From an uncultured Paracoccaceae bacterium (GTDB lineage: Bacteria > Pseudomonadota > Alphaproteobacteria > Rhodobacterales > Rhodobacteraceae): a DNA stretch of 25,237 nt. The notes under the pieces were generated by a model. The model worked only from the letters and a program-made list of their open reading frames with translations, was not told the DNA's origin and did not search any database. Below are positions 24,409 through 25,237 of the stretch, in pieces. The stretch lies in contig CAJXHQ010000002.1 in assembly GCA_913054485.1 (NCBI GenBank), forward strand, positions 1 to 25,237. Reading direction: 5' to 3'. The position numbers and the translations under genes are program-made. The stretch's first letter is position 1. Every line of letters starts with the position of its first letter.

Positions 24409-24758
24409 GCCGGGTGAACCTTGCGGAGAAACTGGCGCTGTTCTCCAGCCACTGGGATCCGCATGTCGTGGCGGGTTACAATGGCAATGACGTCATGGTC
24501 GTCAAATTCCAAGGCGCGTTCCCCTACCATGTGCACCCGGACACCGATGACTTCTTTCTGGTCCTTGCCGGAGAGATGGTCATGGATATTGAAGGCCAGC
24601 CGCCGCAGACCCTGCGCGCGGGCGAACTATATATCGTACCCAAGGGGGTCACCCACAGGCCGCGTGCAGAGGAAGAGTGCCACGTCCTCTTGATCGAGCC
24701 AAAGGGCGAACCCAACACCGGCGACCCGGAAACTGCGGCTCCGAAGCCGCATATCTGA
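24405..24758 (+). CDS. Small cupin-domain protein
   Basis: The 117-residue protein is a single small beta-barrel cupin. Metal-binding motif 1 is visible as YHVHPDTDDFFLVLAGEMVMDIEG, with the usual G(X)5HXH(X)3-4E(X)6G spacing shifted to HVHPDTDDF, in which the expected Glu is replaced by Asp. Motif 2 follows as AGELYIVPKGVTHRP, with a His near residue 83. The start ATG overlaps the SDR stop by four bases. It might isomerise or bind a sugar or keto acid, or be a mannose-6-phosphate isomerase-like cupin; the activity is unknown. Its link to the SDR is by operon structure only. Confidence 0.88.
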   Translation: MSRVNLAEKLALFSSHWDPHVVAGYNGNDVMVVKFQGAFPYHVHPDTDDFFLVLAGEMVMDIEGQPPQTLRAGELYIVPKGVTHRPRAEEECHVLLIEPKGEPNTGDPETAAPKPHI

Positions 24759-24785
24759 GGCGCGCACGAAAAGGGAGGCCTGCCT

Positions 24786-25016
24786 ATGACCCGCAAGACC
24801 ATCACCCTGTCACTGACCGAGGACGAGGCCCTTGTGCTGGCCGAAGCCGCTGCCAAGATAACCGCATCTGAACAGGCAGGCGAGCTGCTGGATCCGGCCG
24901 AGCTTCAGTGCCTTTTCACCTTGGAAACCGCGCTGGAACGCAACCTTCCGCCGGTGCTTGCCCAGCGTTATGAGGCGGACCTGAAAGCAGCCAAGAAACG
25001 CCTGCGCCATATGTAA
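24786..25016 (+). CDS. Small conserved-looking hypothetical protein
   Basis: This 76-residue protein, begun by ATG 24786 with GGGAGG eight bases upstream, is rich in Glu and Ala and looks helical, with a basic C-terminus (LKAAKKRLRHM). It has no signal peptide, membrane segment or Cys. The first half reads as a beta strand and helix (KTITLSLTEDEALVLAEAAAK). I do not recognise a family. It lies 27 bp after the cupin gene and 20 bp before the P1 peptidase gene on the same strand, so it is probably cotranscribed. The strong ribosome site supports coding. Confidence 0.7.
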   Translation: MTRKTITLSLTEDEALVLAEAAAKITASEQAGELLDPAELQCLFTLETALERNLPPVLAQRYEADLKAAKKRLRHM

Positions 25017-25036
25017 CCCCACAGGACCCGCAAGAC

Positions 25037-25237
25037 ATGACCCCAGGATCAAGAAACCTGATCACCGATATCGCCGGCTTGAAGGTCGGCAATGCCCAGG
25101 ACGCCACTTTGAAGTCTGGCACCACGGTGCTGACTGCAGACCAGCCTTTCACTGCCTCAGTACATGTCATGGGCGGCGCGCCCGGCACGCGTGAAACTGA
25201 TCTGTTGGCCGCAGACAGATCAGCCGGTGAGGTTGAT
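25037..25237 (+). CDS. P1 family peptidase (DmpA/S58-like), partial N-terminus
   Basis: ATG 25037 opens a frame that runs off the right edge; 67 residues are visible. The N-terminal signature NLITDIAGLKVGNAQDATL, then SGTTVLTAD, VMGGAPGTRETDLL, matches the P1 (S58) family of self-processing N-terminal nucleophile aminopeptidases and related proteins. The catalytic Ser at the self-cleavage site would lie beyond the edge. AGGA is about ten bases upstream. Family members release N-terminal D- or L-amino acids or hydrolyse amides; substrate unknown. It is closely spaced behind the small hypothetical gene. Confidence 0.85.
   Translation, partial: MTPGSRNLITDIAGLKVGNAQDATLKSGTTVLTADQPFTASVHVMGGAPGTRETDLLAADRSAGEVD

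Noticed and set aside
1..25237. CRISPR arrays, insertion sequences, tRNA or rRNA genes, phage genes
   Set aside because: None is seen: no regularly spaced repeats, no transposase or integrase frames, no cloverleaf-like sequence in the intergenic regions.

Overview
The window looks like chromosomal DNA of a GC-rich alphaproteobacterium, most likely a marine member of the Rhodobacteraceae (Roseobacter group). This is an inference from gene content, protein style and gene pairings (pbpC next to a PAN-domain alpha-2-macroglobulin, UMF1 transporter next to mepA, preQ1-type leader on yhhQ). I see no phage, transposon, tRNA, rRNA or CRISPR. The left and right edges cut through genes.

Layout, left to right. 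(1) 1-2017, minus: an ABC-type oligopeptide-binding protein with no permease in view, followed by the start of a prokaryotic pentameric ligand-gated ion channel that runs off the left edge. (2) 2187-3880, plus: panB-panC for pantothenate. panB is intact, but panC carries an in-frame TAA at codon 72. (3) 12375-4027, minus: a cell-envelope operon of an alpha-2-macroglobulin homologue (frame broken near 9490), penicillin-binding protein 1C, and an exported fumarylacetoacetase-fold protein. (4) 12530-14914, plus: a soluble hybrid histidine kinase with two receiver domains, overlapping tail to tail with yaaA. (5) 17736-14902, minus: recQ-yaaA; yggT lies upstream behind a strong hairpin. (6) 18279-22018, plus: a hotdog thioesterase, a UMF1/Atg22-like transporter, the murein endopeptidase mepA and an exported phytase-like esterase, the last three with overlapping ends. 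(7) 22191-22865: a compact preQ1-I-type riboswitch and its target yhhQ, the queuosine precursor transporter. (8) 22866-23184: a gene-poor stretch that holds a promoter-like box, a perfect Shine-Dalgarno site, a 23-codon micro-ORF, a distal anti-Shine-Dalgarno strand and a textbook terminator, then three stacked inverted repeats. (9) 23185-25237, plus: arfB (ribosome rescue), then a short-chain dehydrogenase, a cupin, a small unknown protein and the start of a P1-family peptidase, closely spaced.

The strongest points for follow-up are the unexplained small transcription unit at 22873-23098, the preQ1 riboswitch, the pairing of an orphan binding protein with a ligand-gated channel, and the two disrupted conserved genes (panC and the yfhM homologue). 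Two lesions so close together may mean real gene decay or uncorrected sequence errors; the sequence alone cannot decide.
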